Shown in pieces: positions 12,901 through 23,100 of a stretch of DNA of 64,000 nt. Every line of letters begins with the position of its first letter. Position 1 is the first letter of the stretch. The stretch is from NCBI GenBank assembly GCA_007844125.1, contig CM017567.1, forward strand, positions 16,419,875 through 16,483,874. Reading direction: 5' to 3'. This DNA is from Sinonovacula constricta. Lineage: Eukaryota; Mollusca; Bivalvia; Cardiida; Solecurtidae. The position numbers and the translations under genes are program-made. The notes beneath the pieces are model-generated. The model searched no databases and was not told the origin of the DNA. It saw nothing but the letters and a program-made list of their open reading frames with translations.

Positions 12901-15900
12901 TGTCTGTTAAAATTGTAATTTAAAAACGGTAGGAACGGCTTAAGAAATTTTGCTTAATACTCTATGCATAAGGTCAGTTGGGCGCGTTATTTACAAGGGT
13001 ATTTTTTTCCTGACTGGAGAACAAACATCGCGGTTAGTAGTCCTATTATAGTTGATGGGAGATAAAAGTGGAAAAACAAATTTTCACGTTCAGAATTATG
13101 TTATGTGTTATTATTCGTTGTTGATAGTGAGCGGAAATCCCTACTGCGTCTAAAAATAAAGAAAATGATCCATGGGAAATCTGGTTGAGTAGATCCTGAC
13201 TTACAAGGACTTTCCAGCGAAAACATCTCCATTTACCTAAAACAGTGGTTAATTTAGCTATGGTCAGTTAACACGTTTAATCATTCACAGCGTATTTGCC
13301 AACAGTCTGGAGGGACACTGGCGATGATCCGAACAAAAGAAGAGAGTGACTTTATCACAATGGAAGCTTCCTCTTACTCTTGTAAGTACAGTTGTTTTAC
13401 ACCTGTGTTTGTTAAGGGTCCGTTAATAGCAAATGCTATATATATACACAACAGAAATCAGAGAATGAAATATAAGGCACACATTTTCCACAGAACGTGC
13501 ACTTTTTCTGTAAGAATCTATTCAATCAAAGTAAACATTAGACAGTAACAAGACTTTGAAATAAACGAATTTAATTCCAATAGATATATCGTGTCTTATA
13601 TGTTTACGTTGGTAAATTTAACAATGTTCAAATAGTAAACTACATGTATAATGTATAGGTCCATACGTACAACATTTGTCGATTTTTGTGGTACCTATCT
13701 CAGTTTTGTGACCCTAGAGTCAATGTCATCTAAATTATATCAAAGTATAAGTACACGCATATAAGGCATAAACATTACTTATTGTGTAATATATTTAAAC
13801 CTTGCCGCGGGATGTTTAAGTATTGTGCTTCCTGCTTTCGCTTACATTTTGGGAGGGTGCCATTTTATATTTATTGTTTTACGAGATCACTAAGCCGTCA
13901 GAATTTGTGTTGACTTGTTTTCAATTATAATTTATTTTTTTAACCTGATAGTTTTTATATTTTTCTATATTTTACCTGCGTAGTTTGGTTTTAACCTAAT
14001 TATGCTCTATTCACATTTAACTTTGTATTCGGCGCCGTATGACCTGTTAATTGTAGGTGTGCCGTAAACCTCCCCCCCACCCCCTAAAAAAATAAATAAA
14101 TAAATTAAATAACATAACCTTTTAAGTACGAAATAAGCATGCTTCAAAGTGTCTACTTATTATGTTTAGACAATGGGTGACCTCTTATCAAAGTGTCTAC
14201 TTATGCTTAGACAATGGATGACCTCTTATCAAAGTGTCTACTTATCATGTTTAGACAATGGGGGACCTCTTATCAAAGTGTCTACTTATGCTTAGACAAT
14301 GGGAGACCTCTTATCAAAGTGTCTACTTATCATGTTTAGACAATGGGAGACCTCTTATCAAAGTGTCTACTTATCATGTTTAGACAATGGGAGACCTCTA
14401 ATCAAAGTGTCTACTTATGCTTAGACAATGGGAGACCTCTTATCAAAGTGTCTACTTATCATGCTTAGACAATGGGGGACCTCGTATCAAAGTGTCTACT
14501 TATGCTTAGACAATGGGAGACCTCTTATCAAAGTGTCTACTTATCATGTTTAGACAATGGGGGACCTCTTATCAAAGTGTCAACTTATGCTTAGACAATG
14601 GGAGACCTCTTATCAAAGTGTCTTCTTATCATGTTTAGACAATGGGAGACCTCTTATCAAAGTGTCTACTTATGCTTAGACAATGGGAGACCTCTTATCA
14701 AAGTGTCTACTTATGCTTAGACAATGGGAGACCTCTTATCAAAGTGTCTACTTATCATGTATAGACAATGGGAGACCTCTTATCAAAGTGTCTACTTATG
14801 CTTTGACAATGGGAGACCTCTTATCAAAGTGTCTACTTATCATGTTTAGACAATGGGAGACCTCTTATCAAAGTGTCTACTTATGCTTAGACAATGGATG
14901 ACCTCTTATCAAAGTGTCTACTTATGCTTAGACAATGGGTGACCTCTTATCAAAGTGTCTACTTATCATGTTTAGACAATGGGAGACCTCTTATCAAAGT
15001 GTCTACTTATGCTTAGACAATGGGGGACCTCTTATCAAAGTGTCTACTTATCATGTTTAGACAATGGGAGACCTCTTATCAAAGTGTCTACTTATGCTTA
15101 GACAATGGAATACCTCTTATCAAAGTGTCTACTTATCATGGTTAGACAATGGGGGACCTCGTATCAAAGTGTCTACTTATGCTTAGACAATGGGAGACCT
15201 CTTATCAAAGTGTCTACTTATCATGTATAGACAATGGGAGACCTCTTATCAAAGTGTCTACTTATGCTTAGACAATGGGAGACCTCTTATCAAAGTGTCT
15301 ACTTATCATGTTTAGACAATGGGAGACCTCTTATCAAAGTGTCTACTTATGCCTAGACAATGGATGACCTCTTATCAAAGTGTCTACTTATGCTTAGACA
15401 ATGGGAGACCTCTTATCAAAGTGTCTACTTATCATGTTTAGACAATGGGGGGCCTCGTATCAAAGTGTCTACTTATGCTTAGACAATGGGAGACCTCTTA
15501 TCAAAGTGTCTACTAATGCTTAGACAATGGGTGACCTCTTATCAAAGTGTCTACTTATGCTATTAATAATATGCCTGGTAATCTGTGCTTGAGGTAAATT
15601 AATGATATTTTGAATTGAATGAACGTTACCTGTAGAATGATATAAAATATTGCTGTTATGAATGAAAGTGATTGTCTCCCTTGAAAATCTAATAATAGTA
15701 ACAACTATGAAAAATAATTGTTTATGTTTTAATTCTGGTCAAGCATCCTTCAAATATAAATACAGTTGAGCGAATCTATTGAAATAAATCGCTAGGAAGT
15801 TTAATTTTCATAGCTTCTGATTGGCTACAAAAGAAGAGCGACTTCTTATTGACCAAAGTAACCATTAGACAGTAAAAGACTTTAAAATGAACGAATTTAA

Positions 15901-16460
15901 TTCCAACAGATATGTCCTGCCTTGTAATATGTTTACGTTGGTAAATTTGACAATGCCCAAACAGTAAACTATATGTATAATGTATTGGTCCATACATACA
16001 ACGTGTGCCGATTTTGTTCGTACCTATCTCAGTTTCGTGACCCTTGAGTCAAGGACATTTAAATTATAAAAATGGATTTTTTATGTTTCAGTTCTGGTCC
16101 AGCATCCTTCAGATATAAATATAGCTGAGCGAATCTTTAAGTGTGATTCCGTTTATAATATATGTATACATTAACCCATAAATATGTATTGGTTTTTATG
16201 ACTAAGTTGCAAAAGTCTCTTTCACGTTGCAGCAGTCAACTACTGGATTGGCATGCGACGTGACTGGGTGACATTTACGTGGCTGGACAGATCCGCCCCT
16301 ATGTTCGTGAATTGGGATTTAAGTCAACCTTACGGTGAAGGGAACTTGTGTCATTCTCAAAGGAACTGCAGACCTAAGGTGGTACAACTTCGCCTGTAAT
16401 TTTGTGTTCAGCTACATTTGCGAATATACTGACACTATCCTGGGAGTACCGAGCGTGTAG
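6575..16460 (+). CDS. secreted PAN/apple-like - Sushi - C-type lectin protein, six exons, frameshift in last exon
   Basis: Exons at 6575-6901, 7220-7289, 7838-8008, 8654-8736, 13291-13381 and 16233-16460. All junctions are GT-AG and phases agree (0, 1, 1, 0, 1). The product starts with a hydrophobic signal peptide (residues 1 to about 17). An apple/PAN-like Cys-rich region fills exon 1, a short CECPTNSVCNPDNGNC linker exon 2, one Sushi/CCP domain exon 3 (about residues 133-190), and a C-type lectin domain exons 4-6. Such secreted proteins usually bind glycans, often in innate recognition; that role is inferred from the family. As sequenced, the frame runs into TAA at 16397-16399 (302 residues), but the conserved lectin C-terminus (WYNFACNF, then YICEY) continues one frame over from 16380 to TAG at 16458-16460. 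This is either an assembly error or a recent pseudogenising frameshift. The usual Ca-site motifs look altered (QPY, WYN in place of WND). Confidence 0.82.
7220..7289 (+). CDS. lectin-like gene exon 2: Cys-rich linker
   Basis: A 70-nt exon between acceptor TTTTTTCAG and donor G|GTATAT, entering in phase 0 and leaving in phase 1. It encodes LISQCECPTNSVCNPDNGNC plus three residues, resembling a minimal EGF-like or tenascin-like Cys cluster. Confidence 0.75.
7400..7525. repeat. 31-bp tandem repeat in lectin intron 2, about four copies
   Basis: Four adjacent copies containing CTCATTTGTCTTATATATTA, decaying at the right end. They lie wholly inside the intron 7290-7837. Confidence 0.85.
7838..8008 (+). 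CDS. lectin-like gene exon 3: Sushi/CCP domain
   Basis: A 171-nt symmetric phase 1-1 exon coding one Sushi domain. It has the four expected Cys (ECDYI, VVCNQGYEEL, YIECG, SCIL) and the conserved Trp in GFWSYTTSC. A single-exon Sushi with phase 1 borders is the standard shuffling unit. The donor is CTGG|GTAAGT. Confidence 0.9.
8383..8485. repeat. imperfect GT/GC-rich tract in lectin intron 3
   Basis: Alternating TG and CG dinucleotides (GCGCGCGCACCTGCGTGTGTG and similar) inside intron 8009-8653. It produces artefact open frames on both strands. Confidence 0.8.
8654..8736 (+). CDS. lectin-like gene exon 4: start of C-type lectin domain
   Basis: An 83-nt exon after acceptor TTCTTACAG and before donor CAG|GTAAGT. 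It encodes CGGKSYMFVREKRTHTNAQ, matching the first strand and helix of C-type lectin folds (Y-x-F, then a helix ending in A-Q). Confidence 0.85.
8765..12700. repeat. 45-bp minisatellite filling lectin intron 4, about 86 copies
   Basis: Tandem units with core GGTCATGTATGGGCGGTGTG. Two variants alternate in long stretches (ACAGATGGACCGG and ACAGACGGACGGG), suggesting 90-bp dimers and larger blocks. Period is strict from about 8800 to 12240. From 12240 to 12700 units carry indels and diverge, as usual at array edges. Because 45 is divisible by three and units lack stops, several frames on both strands stay open for up to 3.8 kb, which argues against any one of them being a gene. Confidence 0.97.
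12701..13290. other. end of lectin intron 4
   Basis: AT-rich unique intron sequence between the 45-bp array and exon 5. No further feature seen. Confidence 0.5.
13291..13381 (+). CDS. lectin-like gene exon 5: C-type lectin core
   Basis: A 91-nt exon. The acceptor at ATTCACAG (not the later CCAACAG) was chosen because it restores the conserved Cys: the product reads RICQQSGGTLAMIRTKEESD, the C-x3-GG-x-LA signature. The donor is TCTT|GTAAGT, leaving in phase 1. Confidence 0.88.
13520..13745 (+). repeat. left copy of a duplicated intron segment
   Basis: This segment (starting about ACATTAGACAGT and containing TATGTTTACGTTGGTAAATT) recurs in the same orientation at 15858-16072 at high identity by eye. 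The two copies flank the 44/41-bp array in lectin intron 5. Confidence 0.85.
14145..15561. repeat. 44/41-bp minisatellite in lectin intron 5, about 33 copies
   Basis: Units share GACAATGGGAGACCTCTTAT and differ by three bases (TTATCATGTTTAGAC versus TTATGCTTAGAC). The long and short versions often alternate, giving an 85-bp dimer. The array lies within intron 13382-16232. Confidence 0.96.
15858..16072 (+). repeat. right copy of a duplicated intron segment
   Basis: Direct-repeat partner of 13520-13745. Just upstream, at about 15826-15840, ACAAAAGAAGAG recalls exon 5 (13333-13344), so the copy may include a decayed exon 5 remnant. A shorter internal duplication is also seen: 15738-15775 resembles 16090-16135 (AGCATCCTTCA, ATATAAATA, GAGCGAATCT). 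Confidence 0.75.
16233..16460 (+). CDS. lectin-like gene exon 6: end of C-type lectin domain, frameshifted
   Basis: The acceptor is ACGTTGCAG. In the frame fixed by exon 5 it reads VNYWIGMRRDWVTFTWLD and, further on, QPYGEGNLCHSQRNCRPK, then stops at TAA 16397-16399. One frame over, from TGG at 16380, the expected lectin tail (WYNFACNF, then YICEY) reads to TAG 16458-16460. A single extra base near 16379 (or two lost) explains both readings. Confidence 0.85.
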
Positions 16461-16553
16461 GGGATGTTTACAGAGGTGTTACATTGTGAAAGTAAGTTAC
16501 ATTAGATGTTACAAAACAATAACTTTAACCATTCCGAAACTGAAATCAATCAA

Positions 16554-16559
16554 AATAAA
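16554..16559 (+). promoter_or_regulatory. candidate poly(A) signal of the lectin-like gene
   Basis: AATAAA, 94 bp after the TAG that ends the lectin tail frame and before the 32-bp array. Its position fits; nothing else proves its use. Confidence 0.55.
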
Positions 16560-16749
16560 CTACGTGTATATCAACTGACAATACCGTCTTAAAAAGGTAA
16601 CTAAATATAGTATGCGTGGGTTGTGAACAAGGTTCATTTAAAAAGTGACCCTCAACGAACGAACCCACTCGAACATGTCAAATTGATATTCCTAGGCATC
16701 ATGACGGGCGTATTTGAAAAAAAAAAGCAGCAATATAATCATAGAAAAG

Positions 16750-19290
16750 GAACCATCGTGTTGATATAGGCGACGTGTAGTTGGCCATCGTGTTGATATA
16801 GGCGACGTGTAGTTGACCATCGCGTTGATATAGGCGATGTATAGTTGACCATCGCGTTGATATAGGCGACGTGTAGTTGGCCATCGCCTTGATATAGGCG
16901 ATGTGTAGTTGACCATCGCGTTGATATAGGCGATGTATAGTTGACCATCGCGTTGATATAGGCGACGTGTAGTTGACCATCGCGTTCATATAGGCGATGT
17001 GTAGTTGACCATCGTGTTGATATAGGCGATGTGTAGTTGACCATCGCGTTGATATAGGCGATGTGTAGTTGACCATCGTGTTGATATAGGCGATGTGTAG
17101 TTGACCATCGCGTTGATAAATGCGATGTGTAGTTGATCATCGTGTTGATATAGGCGACGTGTAGTTGACCATCGTGTTGATATAGGCGACGTGTAGTTGA
17201 CCATCGCGTTGATATAGAAGACGTGTAGTTGACCATCGCGTTGATATAGGCGACGTGTAGTTGATCATCGTGTTGATATAGACGACGTGTAGTTAACCAT
17301 GGTGTTGATATAGGTGACGTGTAGTTGATCATCGTGTTGATATAGGTGACGTGTAGTTGACCATCGTGTTGATATAGGCGACGTGTAGTTGATCATCGTG
17401 TTGATATAGGCGACGTGTAGTTGATCATCGTGTTGATATAGGCGATGTGTAGTTGATCATCGTGTTGATATAGGCGACGTGTAGTTGACCATCGTGTTGA
17501 TATAGGCGACGTGTATTTGATCATCGTGTAGATATAGGCGATGTGTAATTGACCATCGTGTTGATATAGGCGACGTGTAGTTGATCATCGTGTTGATATA
17601 GGCGATGTGTAGTTGACCATCGTGTTGATATATGGTGTTACATAGTTGACCATCGTGTTGATATAGGCGACGTGTAGTTAACCATCGCATTGATATAGGC
17701 GATGTGTAGATGACCATCGTGTTGATATAGGGTGACACATAGTTGACCATCGTGTTGATATAGGCGACACATAGTTGACCATCGTGTTTATATAGGGTGA
17801 CACATAGTTGACCATTGTGTTGATATAGGCGACGTGTAGTTGACCATCGCGTTGATATAGGCGACGTGTAGTTGACCATCGTGTTGATACAGGCGACGTG
17901 TAGTTGACCATCGCGTTGATATAGGCGATGTGTAGTTGACCATCGTGTTGATATAGGCGACGTGTAGTTGACCATCGTGTTGATAAAAGGTAACACATAG
18001 TTGACCACCGTGTTGATAAATGGTGACACATAGTTGACCATCGTGTTGATATAGGCGACGTGTAGTTGACCATCGTGTTGATAGAGGCGATGTGTAGTTG
18101 ACCATCGTGTTGATATAGGCGACGTGTAGTTGACCATCGTGTTGATAAAAGGTAACACATAGTTGACCATCATGTTGATAAAGGGTGACACAAAGTTGAC
18201 CATCGTGTTGATATAGGCGACGTGTAGTTGACCATCGCATAGATATAGGCGACGTGTAGTTGACCATCGCATTGATATAGGCACCGTGTAGTTGACCATC
18301 GTGTTGATGTAGGTGACGTGTAGTTGACCATCGCATTGATATAGGCGACGTGTAGTTGACCATCGTGTTGATATAGGCGACGTGTAGTTGACCATCGTGT
18401 TGATAAAGGGTGACACATAGCTGACCATCACGTTGATATAGGCGACACATAGTTGACCATCGCATTGATATAGGCGACGTGTAGTTGACCATCGCGTTGA
18501 TATAGGCGACGTGTAGTTGATCATCGTGTTGATGTAGGTGACGTGTAGTTGACCATTGCATTGATATAGGCGACGTGTAGTTGACCATCGTGTTGATATA
18601 GGCGACGTGTAGTTGACCATCGCATTGATATAGGCGACGTGTAGTTGACCATCGCATTGATACAGGCGACGTGTAGTTGACCATCGCGTTGATATAGGCG
18701 ACGTGTAGTTGACCATCGCATTGATATAGGCGACGTGTAGTTGACCATCGCATTGATATAGGCGACGTGTAGTTGACCATCGTGTTGATATAGGCGACGT
18801 GTAGTTGACCATCGCATTGATATAGGCGACGTGTAGTTGACCACCGTGTTGATATAGGCGACGTGTAGTTGACCATCGTGTTGATATAGGCGACGTGTAG
18901 TTGACCATCGTGTTGATAAAGGGTGACACATAGTTGACCATCGTGTTGAGAAAGGGTGACACATAGCTGACCATCGCGTTGATATAGGCGCACATAGTTG
19001 ACCATCGTGTTGATATAGGCGACGTGTAGTTGACCATCGCATTGATATAGGCGACGTGTAGTTGACCATCGTGTTGATATAGGCGACGTGTAGTTGACCA
19101 TCGCATTGATATAGGCGACGTGTAGTTGACCATCGTGCTGATAAAAGGTGACACATAGTTGACCATCGTGTTGATAAAGGGTGACACATAGTTGACCATC
19201 GTGTTGATAAAGGGTGACACATCGTTGACCATCTTGCTGATATGGGTGACATGTTGTTGACTATCGTGTTGATATAGCTGACCTCTAGTT
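16750..19290. repeat. 32-bp minisatellite between two convergent genes, about 79 copies
   Basis: Tandem units with core TTGATATAGGCGACGTGTAG and ACCATCG. Variants replace GGCGACGTG with GGGTGACACA, mostly between 17700 and 19220. All three minus-strand frames are open over long stretches, and as 32 is not divisible by three the translated pattern repeats only every three units. The array separates the 3' ends of the lectin-like (+) and reductase (-) genes. Confidence 0.96.
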
Positions 19291-19964
19291 TAATTGATAT
19301 TTACTTTCACTTGCTAATAAACCTTCACGCTATTTAAGCTTTAGTGAGTCTTTGTCACTTTCTTATATTTACATGTAAAGGTGCCTATACACATTCGTAT
19401 GGACATATATCATCATCAAAGTATAGATTGCAGATCCCAATTAAATCGCGCCTAGCTGGCGATGACCCATCTGGATCTGAAGTTTTTAACTAATCTGACC
19501 TCTAAGTTCTAAGCAGTTAAAATAATTACTACTTCAGAAGGTGCTTTCGTAAAAAGAACTTCTGCTATTTGACTTAAAAACGAGTCCTCAACAAGTCTCT
19601 CTAAAGTGTTCCTTTAAAACCGCTATCTAATATCGGTTTTGGCAGAATACTGTGTGCATAGTTGTTTCTGTAAAGTCCCGTCCTGTCTTTCTTTTTAGCA
19701 ACTGTCATTAGTTTCGATTGTATCATTGTAAATAGCAAATATAAAGGAGACAACACCGAAAATCAGAGGTTTTTAAAGTCCTTCTATAGTCCCTTCATAC
19801 CTATATGTCAATCTTTTATACTTTGGGGTTTTGTTTGTACTGTCTTCAAATGCTAGCCAGATCAATGTCTGTAAGGTAAGGTCCCTAAATATGTTGTAAA
19901 TAACGACCGCGTCTTCGCAAAGTGTAAATAATAATAATAATAATAATAATAATGAATAATAATC

Positions 19965-20008
<44 letters not shown>

Positions 20009-20075
20009 AATAACTGACCAAACGTTTCGCACATTTTTTCAATTAACAAGACATTTTAAAACATTTCTGGGTATT
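19291..20075. other. region downstream of the reductase gene, with trinucleotide repeats
   Basis: Probable 3' flank of the minus-strand reductase. It holds an (AAT)n run (19926-19953) and a (GAT)n run (19964-20008), whose poly-Met and poly-His readings are artefacts. No poly(A) signal could be assigned. Confidence 0.6.
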
Positions 20076-20166
20076 CTATTGTTTCGCTTTGTCTTCTTCC
20101 AACTTTTTCCTGTATTTGGAAACTTCGACCCCTTCCCAATTTTTGTTGCTGAGCGGAGTCATGTAT
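20076..20166 (-). CDS. aldo/keto reductase exon 9 (C-terminus and stop)
   Basis: The acceptor is TTTGTTTTCAG on the minus strand. With the two bases from exon 8 it reads KYMTPLSNKNWEGVEVSKY, and the exon ends KAKQ-TAG (stop 20078-20076). The WEGVE motif is the usual C-terminal signature of this branch. Confidence 0.9.
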
Positions 20167-23100
20167 CTGAAAACAAACATTCTTTAAAAGCGACGAAACT
20201 GATTTAGTTGTTACATTGTTGGCATCATTATACAGATGCAGTTAAATTAAAAGGCTTTCTAAAACAGTATAATAAATCATTACTTTATCACAAAAGTTGA
20301 CAATAGGATTACGCACTACTTTATCACAAAAGTTGACAATAGGATTACGCACTACTTTATCACAAAAGTTGACAATAGGATTACGCACTACTTTATCACA
20401 AAAGTTGACAATAGGATTACGCACTACTTTATCACAAAAGTTGACAATAGGATTACGCACTACTTTATCACAAATGTTGACAACAGGATAAAGCACTACT
20501 TTATCACAAATGTTGACAACAGGATAAAGCACTACTTTATCACAAAAGTTGAAAATAAGATAAAACAATACTTTATCAAAAATGTTGACAACAGGATAAA
20601 ACAAACAATGTATCATATCGTCAACAAAGAAAAGGAAAAAAATTGACAGAAAAGCTTTAATGTCCTTAAGATCTGATCAAGAAAAGACAAGAAATCCAAA
20701 CGTTTAAAGATCTGAACTAGGTTCAAAAGAATGATTTAATTATCATGTAAACTGACAACATCCTTATCAAACAAAAGATAAGGCGACTTCAAATTTTAAA
20801 TACTGCTATGTATTATAATGTCCAAAGAAAGATATAAGTTAGTCCAACTTTTCAGTAAATATATATTAAATTACCAACATGTATTTAAAAACAAAATTAT
20901 ATTAAGATGCCGGATGCTTTTGCATGCATATGAATGTATCGTGTATATCTTTGTTATGTTACATCTGTTACATTGACTACTTGAGTGCCAGTTTGATGAT
21001 GATTTAAGATTTACAACTAAATCTTTCTTAGAATAACAAGGCTTCTTTATTGCCAATAAATAAATAAAAGAATAAATCTTCTTAAACTACAAAGACTAGA
21101 ACTATTTTAAAGCCTAACTCATTCGTCGGTAATTTTTTTCTTTACCAAAAACGTTGCACATCATTGCGTATATAAGCATAACACGTGATATGTTAAGGTG
21201 TTCACGTAAACTATGTGTAAAACTGACTGATTAAATCAAATGAATGAATAAATGTTTAATTAAGAAAAGGTTTGCAAAATAAATTATTTAAATGGTTTAT
21301 TGAGAAAAATTAAAAATTATAAACAATGATTGCACATATACATTATATTATGTATCGTATATTTGCACTACATGCATTGCATATGACCAGATGTTTTAAA
21401 TACGTGAATATACAATTGAAACATATACCGCAGTTCACTGAAACATGTCCTATGCACCATGACAATCAACTTTAGCACACCTTTAATATCTTGAGAATAT
21501 AAAGCGAACACTTACTTTTCCATAACTTCCACCATAACTGCTCTTTCCGTCTCTGTCAGTGCTGACGTCATGCAGTCAAGATTCTTCGTCATGTTGTCTG
21601 GGCTGGACAACATAAATAAAGTATTGCTATGCTACATTTCATAACAACACGTACACATCTGGGGGGTTTTCTACTGACAACTTTACGGGAAAAAAATGTG
21701 CATGGCTAGAGAAACGCGGCATCTAGTGTTGATCCTGATCAGACACCACCTGCCAGTAGTCAGTTGATCGGTATCTGCACTATTAGCCTTGGCTCAGTCT
21801 CAGCTTAGCAAGTCAAATGTTAACATCACAGTATATTTAGTAAGTATGTGTAATGCTATATTTCTACTAATGAAGAATAATATCAATGATGTGACCATTC
21901 ATAATCAGTGAAAAGACATGGAGCTGGGGACAGTGTGCTTGTTTGCGCGCGTTTGTGTGCGTGCGTGAGAGAGTCCGTGTGTGCAGATTTTTACAAGAGT
22001 TGAAAATAGATATATTGTTCCCATGATCTAGCAAGAAACGTAAACTATTAATATTCAAAATGCAGTGGTATATTGCGGCCTCAACCTACTTCTGTTGTTG
22101 TTGTTTTTTACAGACGGAAAACATTGTTGTGTTTGAATGTTTTGTGTGTGTGTAATTGACAGCTTTCTATTGAGTATTTTTAATTGTTGACCTTGTTTAT
22201 CAAATTTGCATTTTGTTAACAATAGACCGATACTTGAAAAAAAGTTAATTCGAGCGGAAAACAAAGAGGAAAAACAAGAAAACGACGCAATTTGACTAAC
22301 AGAAGAGCCAGGGCCACACAGAAATGAAGCATTTATGATTTCGAAGCAAAAAGCACTTTGACGTTTGAAAGCGCGCGGTTCATTTGTCCAGTCTGACACT
22401 ATCCTTTCTTTTGAAGATGTCTACAATAAAATGTATTGGTCAATTATCGTAGTTCAATAACAAATGTATAAAAAAGTGGGTGACTTAAAAATGATCTGGT
22501 TGTTTCGTTCTTGTACATAAGTTTGGACCAAATCGACAAATATCGGTCAGAAAATAACCCAAAGTGAAATCACCCAACTAATAACAATAAATTATTGAAC
22601 GACAAATCAGTTTGTTCTTTTATTCTTAAAATGACTTTTATTTAGTTGTTAATGAGTGTCATTACAATGATGTTTTTGATGAAGGAGGTTTTGTCCTAGT
22701 TGTAAAATTCACCAAGGGGCTTTTGTCCTAGTTGTAAAATTCATTAAGGGGCTTTAGTCCTACTTGTTAAATTCATTCAGGGGCTTTTGTCCTAGTTGTA
22801 AAATTCACCCAGGGGCTTTTGTCCACCTTGACATTTTTTAAACCAGGGGCTTCTGTCCTAAGGGGCTTTTGTCCTACACTCGCGGTGAATATGGGCTCTT
22901 ACAATATTGCGAGGGCATTTAGACTGTGCATGTATTTTACATAGTTCAACGAACTGTAACTTACTTGGCAGTACTAACGAGTGTTGTTGCGATACCTGGC
23001 TGTTCCATGGCGAATTTCAAGGCCAGTCGTGAAATGTCCACACCTTTTGTCTGTAACGACAGATTAAGAACACACGAAGCATTGATGGATGTTTAGGGCG

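Noticed and set aside
13311..13381. Alternative exon 5 start at acceptor CCAACAG
   Set aside because: It also keeps the frame but removes the conserved lectin Cys; the acceptor at 13290 restores it.
16739..19252. Long minus-strand open frames (MVNYTSPIST-type repeats)
   Set aside because: All three minus frames of the 32-bp unit lack stops. No gene structure supports any of them.
19773..20207. Poly-His and poly-Met containing proteins
   Set aside because: Artefacts of the GAT repeat. The real coding part here is reductase exon 9 on the minus strand.
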